Positions 6,561-14,662 of a stretch of 14,662 nt of DNA are shown piece by piece; positions within the stretch are counted from its first letter, which is position 1; every line of letters begins with the position of its first letter. The stretch comes from an uncultured SAR324 cluster bacterium (lineage in GTDB: Bacteria; SAR324; NAC60-12). Location of the stretch: contig CABXOR010000042.1 of the NCBI GenBank assembly GCA_902513935.1, positions 1-14,662 of the forward strand, read 5' to 3'. Both the position numbers and the translations under genes were made by a program. The notes under the pieces were generated by a model. The model had not been told where the DNA came from. It did not search any database and worked only from the letters and a program-made list of their open reading frames with translations.

Positions 6561-7784
6561 ATGCCAAAGACTGCCCCTAATTTATTAAGAACTATTTTGC
6601 TGTTGAGTCTTTGTTTTGCTTTGACTGGAACTACCAGCAGTCTGACAGTTTCTGCCTCTCCATTAGTAGGTTTTCAAATTGCCGGCAATAAAGCATTAGC
6701 AACCCTGCCATTGTCATTTCATTTAATAGGAACCATGCTTGCGGGAATTCCAGCTTCTTTCCTGATGAAAAATGTGGGGAGGCGGTATGGCTTCATGATT
6801 GGAACTGGAATCGGCGCATTTGGTGCCGCATCTGCTGCTGCGTCAATCATTTATTCTAATTTCTATTTATTTTGTCTAAGTATATTTTGTTTGGGAATTT
6901 TGAGTGGTTTTGCACAACTATATCGCTTTGCAGCAGCTGACGTGGCTACTCATGAATTTAAAACGAAAGCAGTATCTTTAGTCATGATCGGAGGAATTAT
7001 TGCCGGTTTCATCGGACCAACAGTTGCGTCCAAGGCAAAAGACCTGATTCCAAATGCAGAGTTTGCAGGAAGCTATCTGTTTGTGATTATGTTTCATGTT
7101 TTAATTGTTTTGATTCTGCTTGGAACGAGACTCCCTCGACCAGAATTTACAGAAAAAAAGGGTAAAACCCGTCCTCTGAAAGAAATATTCAGCCAGCCAA
7201 AATTTTTAGTTGCAGTACTTTCTGCAATGGCAGGCTATGGAGTAATGGCGATGGTAATGACTGCCACCCCACTGGCTATGACAGAAGGGAGCGGCCACAA
7301 GTTCAGTGATGCTGCATTCGTTATCCAGTGGCATATCGTAGGTATGTTTGCACCATCTTTTTTCACAGGTTCTCTAATCCATCGTTATGGGTCAGTTCCC
7401 ATTATATTTACAGGAATATTGCTGAATGTTTTGTGCATTGCAATTAATCTTGCGGGAACAGATGTTTTTAATTACTGGTCTTCTTTGATCTTGTTGGGAA
7501 TGGGCTGGAACTTCATGTTTGTTGCCGGAACAACTATGGTCATAGAAACTTATAGTCCTGCAGAAAAAGCCATTGTACAGGGAGTTAATGATTTTTTAGT
7601 TTTTGGAACGGCAGCTGTATCATCACTGCTAGCGGGCGTAGTGCAGACCTCGCAGGGCTGGAGGGTTGTAAATTTAAGCTCGATTCCATTACTGGGAGTG
7701 GCGGTTCTTGCTCTGCTTTGGTATATATTCCGAAATGCTGAAAAAGAAATAATCTCTATAGTGAAGCAAGACAGTACTTCTTAA
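6561..7784 (+). CDS. Major facilitator superfamily transporter, substrate unknown
   Basis: 407 residues, very hydrophobic, with about 12 membrane segments in two six-helix halves joined by a basic cytoplasmic loop near residues 195-210 (PEFTEKKGKTRPLKE). The MFS loop 2-3 signature appears as KNVGRRYGF (about 70-78), with Lys where the usual Asp precedes the Gly-Arg-Arg. A related GSLIHRYGSVP appears in the second half, consistent with the internal duplication of the family. Nothing visible fixes the substrate or direction of transport. The start at 6561 lacks a good Shine-Dalgarno. A second ATG at 6556 in another frame gives an 8-codon reading frame that overlaps the start and may matter for initiation. 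It is divergent from sohB; its stop lies 2 bp from the stop of the convergent outer-membrane-protein gene, leaving no room for a separate terminator. Confidence 0.9.
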   Translation: MPKTAPNLLRTILLLSLCFALTGTTSSLTVSASPLVGFQIAGNKALATLPLSFHLIGTMLAGIPASFLMKNVGRRYGFMIGTGIGAFGAASAAASIIYSNFYLFCLSIFCLGILSGFAQLYRFAAADVATHEFKTKAVSLVMIGGIIAGFIGPTVASKAKDLIPNAEFAGSYLFVIMFHVLIVLILLGTRLPRPEFTEKKGKTRPLKEIFSQPKFLVAVLSAMAGYGVMAMVMTATPLAMTEGSGHKFSDAAFVIQWHIVGMFAPSFFTGSLIHRYGSVPIIFTGILLNVLCIAINLAGTDVFNYWSSLILLGMGWNFMFVAGTTMVIETYSPAEKAIVQGVNDFLVFGTAAVSSLLAGVVQTSQGWRVVNLSSIPLLGVAVLALLWYIFRNAEKEIISIVKQDSTS

Positions 7785-7786
7785 TT

Positions 7787-8560
7787 TCAAAAATAGATTC
7801 CAAAAGTTATGATAAATCCGCTTGGTGAGTTAATGATGTCAAACCATTTGTCTGTGCGGTCTTGAATATTCTTGTCCAGGGCCTCTCTAGTTCCCGATTG
7901 AATGCTCCATGTTTCCCAATACTCAACCACTTTGACTGACTGCTTTCCCTGTATATTGTAACGTAAAATATCTATTGCTAAGAATCCTATATCATTGAAA
8001 CGCAGCAGGCCTACACCCAAACTGGCAACTGTTGACTCAAAATGCATATCAAACAGTGCATTTCCGCTGAGGCGATTATAGGTTCTGTTCCATAGGTCTA
8101 TGGTACGGTGTTCTCTTGCTGCCATCAGATAAAAGTTCTCACTATAAAACCATTTTAAAAACTGTGTATCTTCTCCAAATCTGGATGTGCCGAAGTTTTC
8201 CTCTCGCTCCTTTTCCCATATTCCAAGATGATCTGAATCACTTATTTCCATGCCAATTACAATTGGATCCCAATACATGCTGAAACTAAGTGCAGGCGCA
8301 AGAATAATGATGGGATTTAATCCATAGCTAATTCCAAACATGTAGGCTCGCTGAGATTCAACACGTTTGGTTGGCTGAAGAACGGCTCTTGCGCCGTCAG
8401 GGTCTAAATATGGATCTTCTGTGTCGCTTGATGTAACATCCTGACCATGAACTGTTGTTGAAAACACCAGGAAGCAAAAAAAAACTGTCTGCAGAATTTG
8501 AATCTGAGAAAAATGGAAGGGGAAAAAACGTTTAAAATATACGTGTGGAAAAGTTGTCAC
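7787..8560 (-). CDS. Predicted small outer-membrane beta-barrel protein, unrecognised
   Basis: The open frame extends to a GTG at 8668, 25 bp inside actF, but the GTG at 8560 gives a more sensible N-terminus: a basic KRF segment, a hydrophobic core (ILQTVFFCFLVF) and a plausible signal-peptidase site after STTVHG. From 8560 the precursor is 257 residues, about 220 after cleavage. Neither start has a good Shine-Dalgarno. The mature part begins acidic (SSDTEDPYLDPDGARA), then has alternating aromatic and polar stretches. It ends in GFIITFGIYF, the alternating C-terminal strand with terminal Phe recognised by the BAM complex. No catalytic motif or heme site is seen and I do not recognise a family. 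It follows actF at the end of the ACIII operon and is probably cotranscribed. Whether it has anything to do with respiration is unknown. Confidence 0.65.
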   Translation of the reverse strand: MTTFPHVYFKRFFPFHFSQIQILQTVFFCFLVFSTTVHGQDVTSSDTEDPYLDPDGARAVLQPTKRVESQRAYMFGISYGLNPIIILAPALSFSMYWDPIVIGMEISDSDHLGIWEKEREENFGTSRFGEDTQFLKWFYSENFYLMAAREHRTIDLWNRTYNRLSGNALFDMHFESTVASLGVGLLRFNDIGFLAIDILRYNIQGKQSVKVVEYWETWSIQSGTREALDKNIQDRTDKWFDIINSPSGFIITFGIYF

Positions 8561-8643
8561 ACGGGAATACAGACAAAAGAACAGGGACTTTATACTGTTT
8601 GTTATATTTGTCCCAGTTTTAGCCAGTACTCCATAGCACCAGA

Positions 8644-9921
8644 TCAATGGCCATGCCAGGAACGGCACAGGTGCTTGTCTGAGATTGGTAGAATTGGTAC
8701 TTTTCCTAGAAAAGTGAAGTAGCTGAGAAAAAATATGCCGACAAAGCCAAGAGTGATAAGAAATTCATGCAAACCCATGTCTACGTGATAATGTCCAAAG
8801 TCCTGCAAAGAAGGCACCACCATCAAGTAAATTACAAACCATTGACTGATTATAACCCAAATTCCCATTGCTCTAATGTAATTTGGAATCCGACAAAGAG
8901 TTTTCGGCAATAGTCCGAGAAAAGGTATTGCAAAAACAGCTATAATTATTAGTAAGAACATCAATGCCCATGGCTGTTCCATAGAACGGATAACTAAATA
9001 TGGTGTTTCCTCAGGCATATCTGCATACCAGATGACCAGATACTGTGAGTAACCCATATAAGCCCAAAGCAATGAAAACGCAAAAACCAACTTTGCCAAA
9101 TCGTGCAGACGGTTAATTGTGATGTAATCCTCAAATCCGAACTTGTTTCTCACACTCACACTGATAACAAGCATTAGGGCTAAAAAAGTATGCATGTTGC
9201 CGATAATAAAAAAGACTCCAAACAAAGTACTAAACCACTCCTGGTCTAGTGTCATTACAAAGTCCCATGCCAGAAATGATCCTCCGAAGGCATAAAGTAT
9301 GGCCAGTGCCGGTGCTATTTTCCTTGATAATTTTTCAAGACGGATTACTTCATCTTCGTGTTCTCCATAACCGACCAGCATCTTGTCCGCAAACCTTCCA
9401 CCCCAGTCTGTTCCCAATAGTTTTCGTGCAAGAGCAATGTCCGGTTTGATTGAAGTTTTCACAAACCACCAGGAAACTGCATATATTAATACAAGCCAGG
9501 CTATATTACGGCTTACAAAGAACGGCATGTTCAGCCATCCGGCCTTCACTGCAACTCCATGATGCAAAAATGGATTATGTGTCCATTCATAAAGAACGTT
9601 GCTGCCCAAAAAAACAATTATGAACATCAGGAATGAAATGGGAAGAAATCCTGCACATGCTTCTGCCAGGCGTTTGAAAGGGCGTCCCCACTTTGCATCA
9701 GTAAGTTGCCAAATAACACTGAAAAAGATACCTGCGTGAGCTATACCGGCCCAAAAAACTGTGTTGATTAAAAAAGCTTGCCATGTTCGCAATTCGCTAT
9801 CCTCACCTCCAGTCATCAGACCAGCGATAAACATGCCAATGCCTAAAATTATGAAAGCCCAAAGTAACCGCTTTATCTTCTCTGGTATTATAAATAGAGA
9901 TTTTTCTGCTATATCTTTCAT
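8644..9921 (-). CDS. actF: Alternative complex III subunit ActF (NrfD/PsrC-like quinol-binding membrane protein)
   Basis: 425 residues, about ten membrane segments, homologous in style to ActC upstream. Recognisable elements include FWAGIAHAGIFFS near residues 56-68, the LAWDFVMTLDQEWFSTLFG segment near 218-236, and DYITINRLHDLAKLVFAFS near 267-285. ACIII has two NrfD-like subunits, ActC and ActF; this is the second and shorter, without ActC's long soluble N-terminus. It is an integral part of the quinol:cytochrome c oxidoreductase. Its ATG overlaps the actE stop as ATGA (4 bp), with AAAGGA about 9 bp upstream, so translation is probably coupled. The last codons overlap the longest possible frame of the following outer-membrane-protein gene. 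Confidence 0.93.
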   Translation of the reverse strand: MKDIAEKSLFIIPEKIKRLLWAFIILGIGMFIAGLMTGGEDSELRTWQAFLINTVFWAGIAHAGIFFSVIWQLTDAKWGRPFKRLAEACAGFLPISFLMFIIVFLGSNVLYEWTHNPFLHHGVAVKAGWLNMPFFVSRNIAWLVLIYAVSWWFVKTSIKPDIALARKLLGTDWGGRFADKMLVGYGEHEDEVIRLEKLSRKIAPALAILYAFGGSFLAWDFVMTLDQEWFSTLFGVFFIIGNMHTFLALMLVISVSVRNKFGFEDYITINRLHDLAKLVFAFSLLWAYMGYSQYLVIWYADMPEETPYLVIRSMEQPWALMFLLIIIAVFAIPFLGLLPKTLCRIPNYIRAMGIWVIISQWFVIYLMVVPSLQDFGHYHVDMGLHEFLITLGFVGIFFLSYFTFLGKVPILPISDKHLCRSWHGH

Positions 9922-10604
9922 TGACTGGATCCTTTACCGAACGTATCACTCATCATATAGTTGACCATGTCCCAACGGTCCCTCACTGACGTCTGAGCTC
10001 CATATGAGGGCATAAAGCCACGTGGTTCCTGGAAAAAACTTCCGTATTTTATTTTGTTATAGAGGTGCGCAGCAGCAGTAGGTATTTGAAAAAATGCTGT
10101 GATCGGTGGCGCCGGTACACCTTTTTCAACCACCACTGTATTTGATTTCCCGTCCTCACCATGACAAACAGCACAGTAAGTGTTATATAGAGTTTGGCCG
10201 CGTTTTATTGAATCGGAGGTTGCCTGTGTTGGATTTCTTGGAGTAAATTCACGGGGATTCCCATTAATTCCAGCACCATCTCCGTGAACTGCCGGTATAA
10301 ATGGATCATAAATCTTTACAACTTTTCCCAATACTACTTTCACTGGAACAGATTGTTTAGGAAAATGTTGGTAGCTGCCCTCTTCCTGTGGCTTGAGGCT
10401 TTTTCCATCATACATTTCTTGAAAGAATGGATAATCTTTACCGTCAAACCATGGGCGGGCATCATTTTCGATTCCATAGCCTTTTTGAGGATCGAAATAT
10501 GGATTCTGCTCCATCGCATTAACAGATGCAGCGATCAGTAAAAATAACGCGAAGAGACTTGAGTGCAAACAAAAATTAGAGATGCACTTATCCTTTTTCA
10601 ACAT
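9918..10604 (-). CDS. actE: Alternative complex III subunit ActE (monoheme cytochrome c)
   Basis: 228 residues from the ATG at 10604, preceded by AGGAGG (10608-10613); a GTG at 10619 would swallow that site. A basic start (MLKKDK) and hydrophobic stretch (LFALFLLIAASVNA) form a signal sequence. The single heme c site is CAVCH (residues 144-148), and GFMPSYG near residue 198 supplies the likely distal Met ligand. The protein acts in the periplasm within ACIII, receiving electrons from the core and passing them to a cytochrome c or terminal oxidase. No lipobox Cys follows the hydrophobic stretch, so it seems either cleaved and soluble or held by an uncleaved helix. I recall ActE being lipid-anchored in characterised complexes, but cannot confirm that here. 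It overlaps actD by 17 bp and actF by 4 bp. Confidence 0.93.
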   Translation of the reverse strand: MLKKDKCISNFCLHSSLFALFLLIAASVNAMEQNPYFDPQKGYGIENDARPWFDGKDYPFFQEMYDGKSLKPQEEGSYQHFPKQSVPVKVVLGKVVKIYDPFIPAVHGDGAGINGNPREFTPRNPTQATSDSIKRGQTLYNTYCAVCHGEDGKSNTVVVEKGVPAPPITAFFQIPTAAAHLYNKIKYGSFFQEPRGFMPSYGAQTSVRDRWDMVNYMMSDTFGKGSSQ

Positions 10605-11109
10605 GCACCTCCTCTGCACCGTTCTTTTTCATAATTGCTTCAAACTCATCAATCCTGGCAGCATCACAACGCACTACCACCCCAAATCGATCTCGCTGAA
10701 AACGAGTATATTTCTTGGCAGAGATCGGAATAGGAAACCGGAAGGAATCAATAATACCCAAAATTGCCAGTCCTGCTAATGTGTGTATTGCAGTAAACAA
10801 AATTGTCAACTCAAACCCAATAATTGTAAATGGAGGAATGGCGACAATGGGCTTTCCGCTAACCGGTAGAACCCAATCAGATGCAGTCCATGCTGGCAAA
10901 CTGTAGCCAATTAAACAACCTAGTGCGCCAAAAGCCAGTGCGATCCAAGGCACGATTGTACTTGGATTTCCTAAAGCATGATCAATTTCATGACGGGGTG
11001 TGGGCATTAATACGGTGGGTTGAACTCCTTCTTTGCGGACTTGTTCAATTGATTCTGTGGTTTCATCCAGATACTCAAAAATACCCCAGACTCCTGTGAA
11101 TTTTTTCAT
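10588..11109 (-). CDS. actD: Alternative complex III subunit ActD (DUF3341 family)
   Basis: 173 residues, the usual ActD length. An N-terminal soluble part starts KKFTGVWGIFEYLDE and includes the family's MPTPRHEIDHALG segment (about 36-48). Two membrane helices follow (about 52-71 and 97-120), separated by a loop with GKPIVAIPPF. The conserved IDSFRFPIPISAKKYTRF-like C-terminal segment then leads to FGVVVRCD. ActD is a structural membrane subunit of ACIII with no cofactor. The start ATG shares one base with the actC stop (TGATG, 11107-11111), with AAGGA about 5 bp upstream, so the two are translationally coupled. The 3' end overlaps the start of actE. Confidence 0.94.
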   Translation of the reverse strand: MKKFTGVWGIFEYLDETTESIEQVRKEGVQPTVLMPTPRHEIDHALGNPSTIVPWIALAFGALGCLIGYSLPAWTASDWVLPVSGKPIVAIPPFTIIGFELTILFTAIHTLAGLAILGIIDSFRFPIPISAKKYTRFQRDRFGVVVRCDAARIDEFEAIMKKNGAEEVHVEKG

Positions 11110-12566
11110 CAGTTTCCTTTTTCAGTACGTTTCATGGGAGGAATGCTAGCTTCCTTTAATTCCATGATTGCCATTGGCGGCAGACTTTTGGCAAACAGTG
11201 TAAATAGTGTAAAAAAGAAACCAAAGCTGCCGATAGTGATACCTACTTCCACAATGGTCGGCCAATATTCACCCCAGGCTGAAGGATCGTATTCATGCTG
11301 TAGGGAACTGCCGACGATGTTGAAACGTTCAAACCACATACCAACATTTACCAATGCAACTATTATCCAAACGGCCAAAGGGTTATTCCTGATTTTCCAG
11401 CGCCATAAGGGGATGGGTGCAATCACGTTACAAAAAACCATCAGCCAAAAAGCAATTTGCGGAAAGTTGATTTGATTATCACCCAGCAATGTCCAGCTTT
11501 GCATCTCACCAAACGGACGATAGTAGAATATTGCCCGTTCAAAAGGACTTCCACTGTAATAACCGATGAAAAATTCCGAAGCATATGCGTAACCGACAAT
11601 TATAGAAGTAAAAATAATCATCTTCGAAACACTTTGAATCACGTGGTTAGTAATGTAATCCTGCAAACCAAATACTGCACGCATGGGAATCAAAACGGTC
11701 AAGACCATTGAAAGTCCCGAAAAAATTGCACCGGCCACAAAGTAAGGGGCAAAAATGGTAGTGTGCCAACCAGGCACCGAGGACATTGCAAAGTCCCAGG
11801 AAACTATGGAGTGTACTGAAAAAACGAGTGGTGTAGCTATTGCTGCGAAAATAAGGTAACCACGCATATAATGTACCCATTGATGATTGGTACCGCGCCA
11901 GGCTAAAGCCATAGGTGCGTAAATCATAGTTTTTAGTTTTTTACCTTTACGAACTGCCTCATCTCGTAAAATAGCCATGTCTGGTATCAGTCCCAGCATG
12001 AAGAACATTATTGACACCGACATATATGTCGTAACCGCGAAAACATCCCAGAGAAGGGGGGACTTGAAGTTTACCCAGAGCATTCTTTCATTCGGATAAG
12101 GAATCAGCCAGAAAGCAAGCCACGGACGGCCTGTGTGAAGCAGAGGGAAAAGCCCTGCTGTCATCACTGCAAAGACGGTCATTGCTTCCGCACTTCTATA
12201 AATTGCAGTCCGCCATGGAGCTCTGGTCAAATAAAATACTGCAGAAATCAAAGTCCCGGCGTGTCCAATTCCGATCCAAAAAACGAAGTTGGTAATATAA
12301 AAACCCCATGCAATAGGATGGCTAATTCCGCTGTAGCCGATTCCTACATCGACCTGAATAGCTAGACTCAGTGCGCCTAAGCCAAAAGCCATCAAAAAAC
12401 CTAGCAACAAAAGATAGTATGATGGACGTGGTTTGTCCAGCATAGCCAGCATTTCGTCATTTATTTGTCCATAACTCAAAGTTGTAGCTTTGATTCCAGG
12501 ATGTCCTTCGCTTTCGTCTATGACAACTCGTCCGGCGGTTTCGTTATATTCCGCAGTTATTCCCAT
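11109..12566 (-). CDS. actC: Alternative complex III subunit ActC (NrfD/PsrC-like quinol-oxidising membrane protein)
   Basis: 485 residues. A soluble N-terminus of about 50 residues is followed by ten predicted membrane segments. Family landmarks are FWIGIGHAGTLISAVFYL (about 95-112), HTGRPWLAFWLIPYPNERMLW (near 144-164), SIVSWDFAMSSVPGWHTTIF (near 258-277), and GLQDYITNHVIQSVSKMI (near 305-322). The His, Asp and Arg residues in these segments are the kind placed at the quinol site of NrfD-type subunits. It oxidises quinol in the inner membrane and hands electrons to the iron-sulfur subunit ActB. The start is supported by GGAG 5-6 bp upstream. It lies 30 bp after actB and overlaps actD by one base. 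Confidence 0.95.
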   Translation of the reverse strand: MGITAEYNETAGRVVIDESEGHPGIKATTLSYGQINDEMLAMLDKPRPSYYLLLLGFLMAFGLGALSLAIQVDVGIGYSGISHPIAWGFYITNFVFWIGIGHAGTLISAVFYLTRAPWRTAIYRSAEAMTVFAVMTAGLFPLLHTGRPWLAFWLIPYPNERMLWVNFKSPLLWDVFAVTTYMSVSIMFFMLGLIPDMAILRDEAVRKGKKLKTMIYAPMALAWRGTNHQWVHYMRGYLIFAAIATPLVFSVHSIVSWDFAMSSVPGWHTTIFAPYFVAGAIFSGLSMVLTVLIPMRAVFGLQDYITNHVIQSVSKMIIFTSIIVGYAYASEFFIGYYSGSPFERAIFYYRPFGEMQSWTLLGDNQINFPQIAFWLMVFCNVIAPIPLWRWKIRNNPLAVWIIVALVNVGMWFERFNIVGSSLQHEYDPSAWGEYWPTIVEVGITIGSFGFFFTLFTLFAKSLPPMAIMELKEASIPPMKRTEKGN

Positions 12567-12596
12567 TTATTCTCCGTATGCTCTTTGCGTCATCAA

Positions 12597-14662
12597 TTAA
12601 CTGTGGTCTTGTTCCTGTTCATGTGATCCGTGACTGTCAGAATCATGTCCGACAACCTCTCTGGTATTGACCTTTTTAAGATATGTAATTGCCGGTTTGT
12701 AATTGAGTTCAGCAAGTACTTCATACTGCCGATCTCTTTTTTCAGTATTATCTCGTAAAGCGTTTTTGGCAACTTTACTTTCAGGGTCCATCAAGTTGCC
12801 AAATGTTATAGCTTTAGTAGGACAAGTCTGTTGACAAGCTGTTACTACTTCTCCATCTTCTAAATCTCGTCCCAGATTTTTTGCATCATATTTTGCGTCT
12901 TTTATTCGTTGCACACAAAATGTGCATTTTTCCATCACACCAACTTCTCGTGTAGTGATTGTTGTATTCAATTGCTGATCAAGCGGAGCAGGAAATTCAT
13001 AATTGAACCAGTTGAATCGTCTTACCTTGTAGGCACAGTTGTTTGAGCAGTAGCGGGTTCCAACACAGCGGTTGTATACCATGGCGTTCAGGCCTTCTGG
13101 ATTATGGTAGGTTGCATAAACAGGACACACAGTTTCGCATCCTGCATTTCCGCAGTGCTGACAAAGCATGGGCGAAAAACGTGTTTCAAAATCATCACCG
13201 TATCCTTCAATGTAGCGCTCCATACGAATCCAGGACATTTCACGTCCAATTGCCGTACGAACTTTTCCGACAACCGGCAAATTGTTTTCAGCGTAACATG
13301 CAACTACACAAGCAGAACATCCATTACACCGATCCAAATCAATTGTCATGCCCCAGCGGTACGGTTTGTAATAACCGGCTGTTTCGGAGCGGTCCGGATA
13401 AAACTCAACAGGACGATTATGTCCTGCGGAATGTTTTTTAGGGTGTTTCAACTCTTCAACGGATGTTGCCGCGGCAATATCACGACCCAGTTGGCGGGCA
13501 TTCCCGTCAGTATTTACCGTGTAGGATTTTTCATTGATTAACTTAAGTTTGGCCTTTGAACCAACAAAAACAAGGCTTCCAGCTTTGTCCATTTGATCCG
13601 GCAGTAGTTCCATCACGTTAATTCCAAAACCGTCAGCTACATCTCCGGAATGTTGATGTCCCTGTCCCATAGGGATTGCAATTGCATTCCTGTGAATACC
13701 AAAATGGTAGTAAGCCGTAGCTTGTACTGAACCATATGGTGTGGTCACTTCAACGATTGCCCGGTCATTAATTCCCAGTTTCTGGGCAGTGTCCGGATTT
13801 ATTTCCATCCATGAATCCCAGACAATCTGACTCATAGGATCGGGGACTTCCTGTAGCCAGGGTTTGTTTGCCCCACTTCCATCACCAAGAAGAAGTGAGG
13901 TCGTAGGCAACAACGTCAGACCATCACTGCCGGCCATGCCGGGATCATTGAGTTTGACTGAGGCTACTCTTCTGTTCAAAGAAGCTTGGATAAATTTTGG
14001 TTTTTCAAAAATGCCGCCGTTTTCAAGTACACTGATCCAAAAGCTGTCGAAATTTCTTCTATCTCTAACCTTTCTTTGAATTCTTTGCCAAATATTTTGA
14101 AGATAATCAAGATAGCTGGAATTTCCGGAAAATGCTTTTTTGTTGACGTTCTGAGCAACACTTAGCAAAATATCCTCGCGTGCTCTTGCATCAAACATAT
14201 TCACTGTTGACATTACAGGCTGTTGAATACTTCTTACTCCATTTCGAGGAAATGCGTCTCCCCAACTTTCATAGGCAGTAAGCGCAGGCAGAACTAAATT
14301 AGCCGCATGAGTCGTTTCACTTTTCTGTGAAGCAAGGCTGACCACAAAAGCTTTTTTCATGGCCTGCAAAAACCCCATTGAAGGCGGAAGAGCATAAACC
14401 GGATTAGAATCATCAACTATAAGTAATTTGATTTTTCCAGCATTGAGGTCACTGATCAACTGTGTCAAATCTTGATGAGTTGAACTTTCAGGAGCAGTTT
14501 GGTCGGAGAAAAGGATTGTCTTGTTCAGTGCACCGGAGACAGCATTAAGAATATTTACAGCGACCAGTGTTTCCACACTCTGGTCAGTAGCAGAAACATT
14601 ACCTCCGCCAAGTGCTAACAATGGACCATGCTCCATTGCATCTATTGCCAGTTCACTCAGAA
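12597..14662 (-). CDS. actB: Alternative complex III subunit ActB, molybdopterin-oxidoreductase-like plus ferredoxin domains (5' end outside window)
   Basis: About 688 codons are present and the frame is still open at the right edge, so the N-terminus is missing; full-length ActB is around 1,000 residues. The left part of the protein (14662 to about 13500) resembles the C-terminal portion of molybdopterin oxidoreductases, including NLVLPALTAYESWGDAFPRN and a dinucleotide-binding-like SWMEINPDTAQKLGINDRA. The family is known not to use molybdenum in this complex. The right part is an NrfC/PsrB-like iron-sulfur domain with four Cys groups: CNGCSACVVAC (13296-13328), CQHCGNAGCETVCP (about 13122-13165), CVGTRYCSNNC (about 13030-13068), and CTFC with CQQTCP (about 12920 and 12825). 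These fit the three [4Fe-4S] and one [3Fe-4S] cluster of ActB. An unusual His/Asp/Ser/Glu-rich tail (HDSDSHGSHEQEQDHS) ends the protein. It carries electrons from ActC to the hemes of ActA and ActE. Confidence 0.95.
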   Translation of the reverse strand, partial: LSELAIDAMEHGPLLALGGGNVSATDQSVETLVAVNILNAVSGALNKTILFSDQTAPESSTHQDLTQLISDLNAGKIKLLIVDDSNPVYALPPSMGFLQAMKKAFVVSLASQKSETTHAANLVLPALTAYESWGDAFPRNGVRSIQQPVMSTVNMFDARAREDILLSVAQNVNKKAFSGNSSYLDYLQNIWQRIQRKVRDRRNFDSFWISVLENGGIFEKPKFIQASLNRRVASVKLNDPGMAGSDGLTLLPTTSLLLGDGSGANKPWLQEVPDPMSQIVWDSWMEINPDTAQKLGINDRAIVEVTTPYGSVQATAYYHFGIHRNAIAIPMGQGHQHSGDVADGFGINVMELLPDQMDKAGSLVFVGSKAKLKLINEKSYTVNTDGNARQLGRDIAAATSVEELKHPKKHSAGHNRPVEFYPDRSETAGYYKPYRWGMTIDLDRCNGCSACVVACYAENNLPVVGKVRTAIGREMSWIRMERYIEGYGDDFETRFSPMLCQHCGNAGCETVCPVYATYHNPEGLNAMVYNRCVGTRYCSNNCAYKVRRFNWFNYEFPAPLDQQLNTTITTREVGVMEKCTFCVQRIKDAKYDAKNLGRDLEDGEVVTACQQTCPTKAITFGNLMDPESKVAKNALRDNTEKRDRQYEVLAELNYKPAITYLKKVNTREVVGHDSDSHGSHEQEQDHS

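Noticed and set aside
13104..13541. Plus-strand 145-codon open frame opposite actB
   Set aside because: It is antisense to the conserved iron-sulfur domain of ActB; its Cys-rich look comes from the complementary strand of those codons.

Overview
The window looks like a chromosomal segment of a Gram-negative, aerobically respiring bacterium. The evidence is an alternative complex III (ACIII) respiratory operon, a SohB-type inner-membrane protease, and a secreted protein with the terminal-Phe strand typical of outer-membrane barrels. The gene mix and moderate GC suggest a marine deltaproteobacterial or SAR324-like lineage, but this is a guess from gene style and no marker gene here settles it.

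Left edge (1-667): the sequence opens with what may be the last 43 codons of a plus-strand gene (1-132). The next 480 bases contain what looks like a decayed minus-strand gene, readable over about 165-646 only through one frameshift and one in-frame TAG. The same stretch carries a candidate promoter (560-588) and a stem-loop (606-645) in the leader of the next gene.

Plus-strand pair (680-5128): a 990-residue fusion of a phosphoserine-aminotransferase-like PLP enzyme with a D-2-hydroxyacid dehydrogenase is followed 18 bp later by a divergent APH/homoserine-kinase-like phosphotransferase. The second gene appears to begin at an AUC codon. Together they look like a two-gene amino-acid or hydroxy-acid metabolism unit related to the phosphorylated serine pathway. 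Several active-site positions depart from the family norm, so the true substrates are open.

Middle (5317-7784): sohB on the minus strand and an MFS transporter on the plus strand diverge from a 107-bp AT-rich gap. The transporter ends 2 bp from the stop of the convergent gene.

Right half (7787-14662, all minus strand): the ACIII operon runs actB (5' end cut by the window), actC, actD, actE, actF, then a small predicted outer-membrane protein. Stop/start overlaps link actC-D, actD-E and actE-F, indicating translational coupling. ACIII oxidises quinol in the inner membrane and passes electrons to cytochrome c or directly to a terminal oxidase. actA presumably lies just beyond the right edge. 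No tRNA, rRNA, CRISPR array or insertion sequence was seen.
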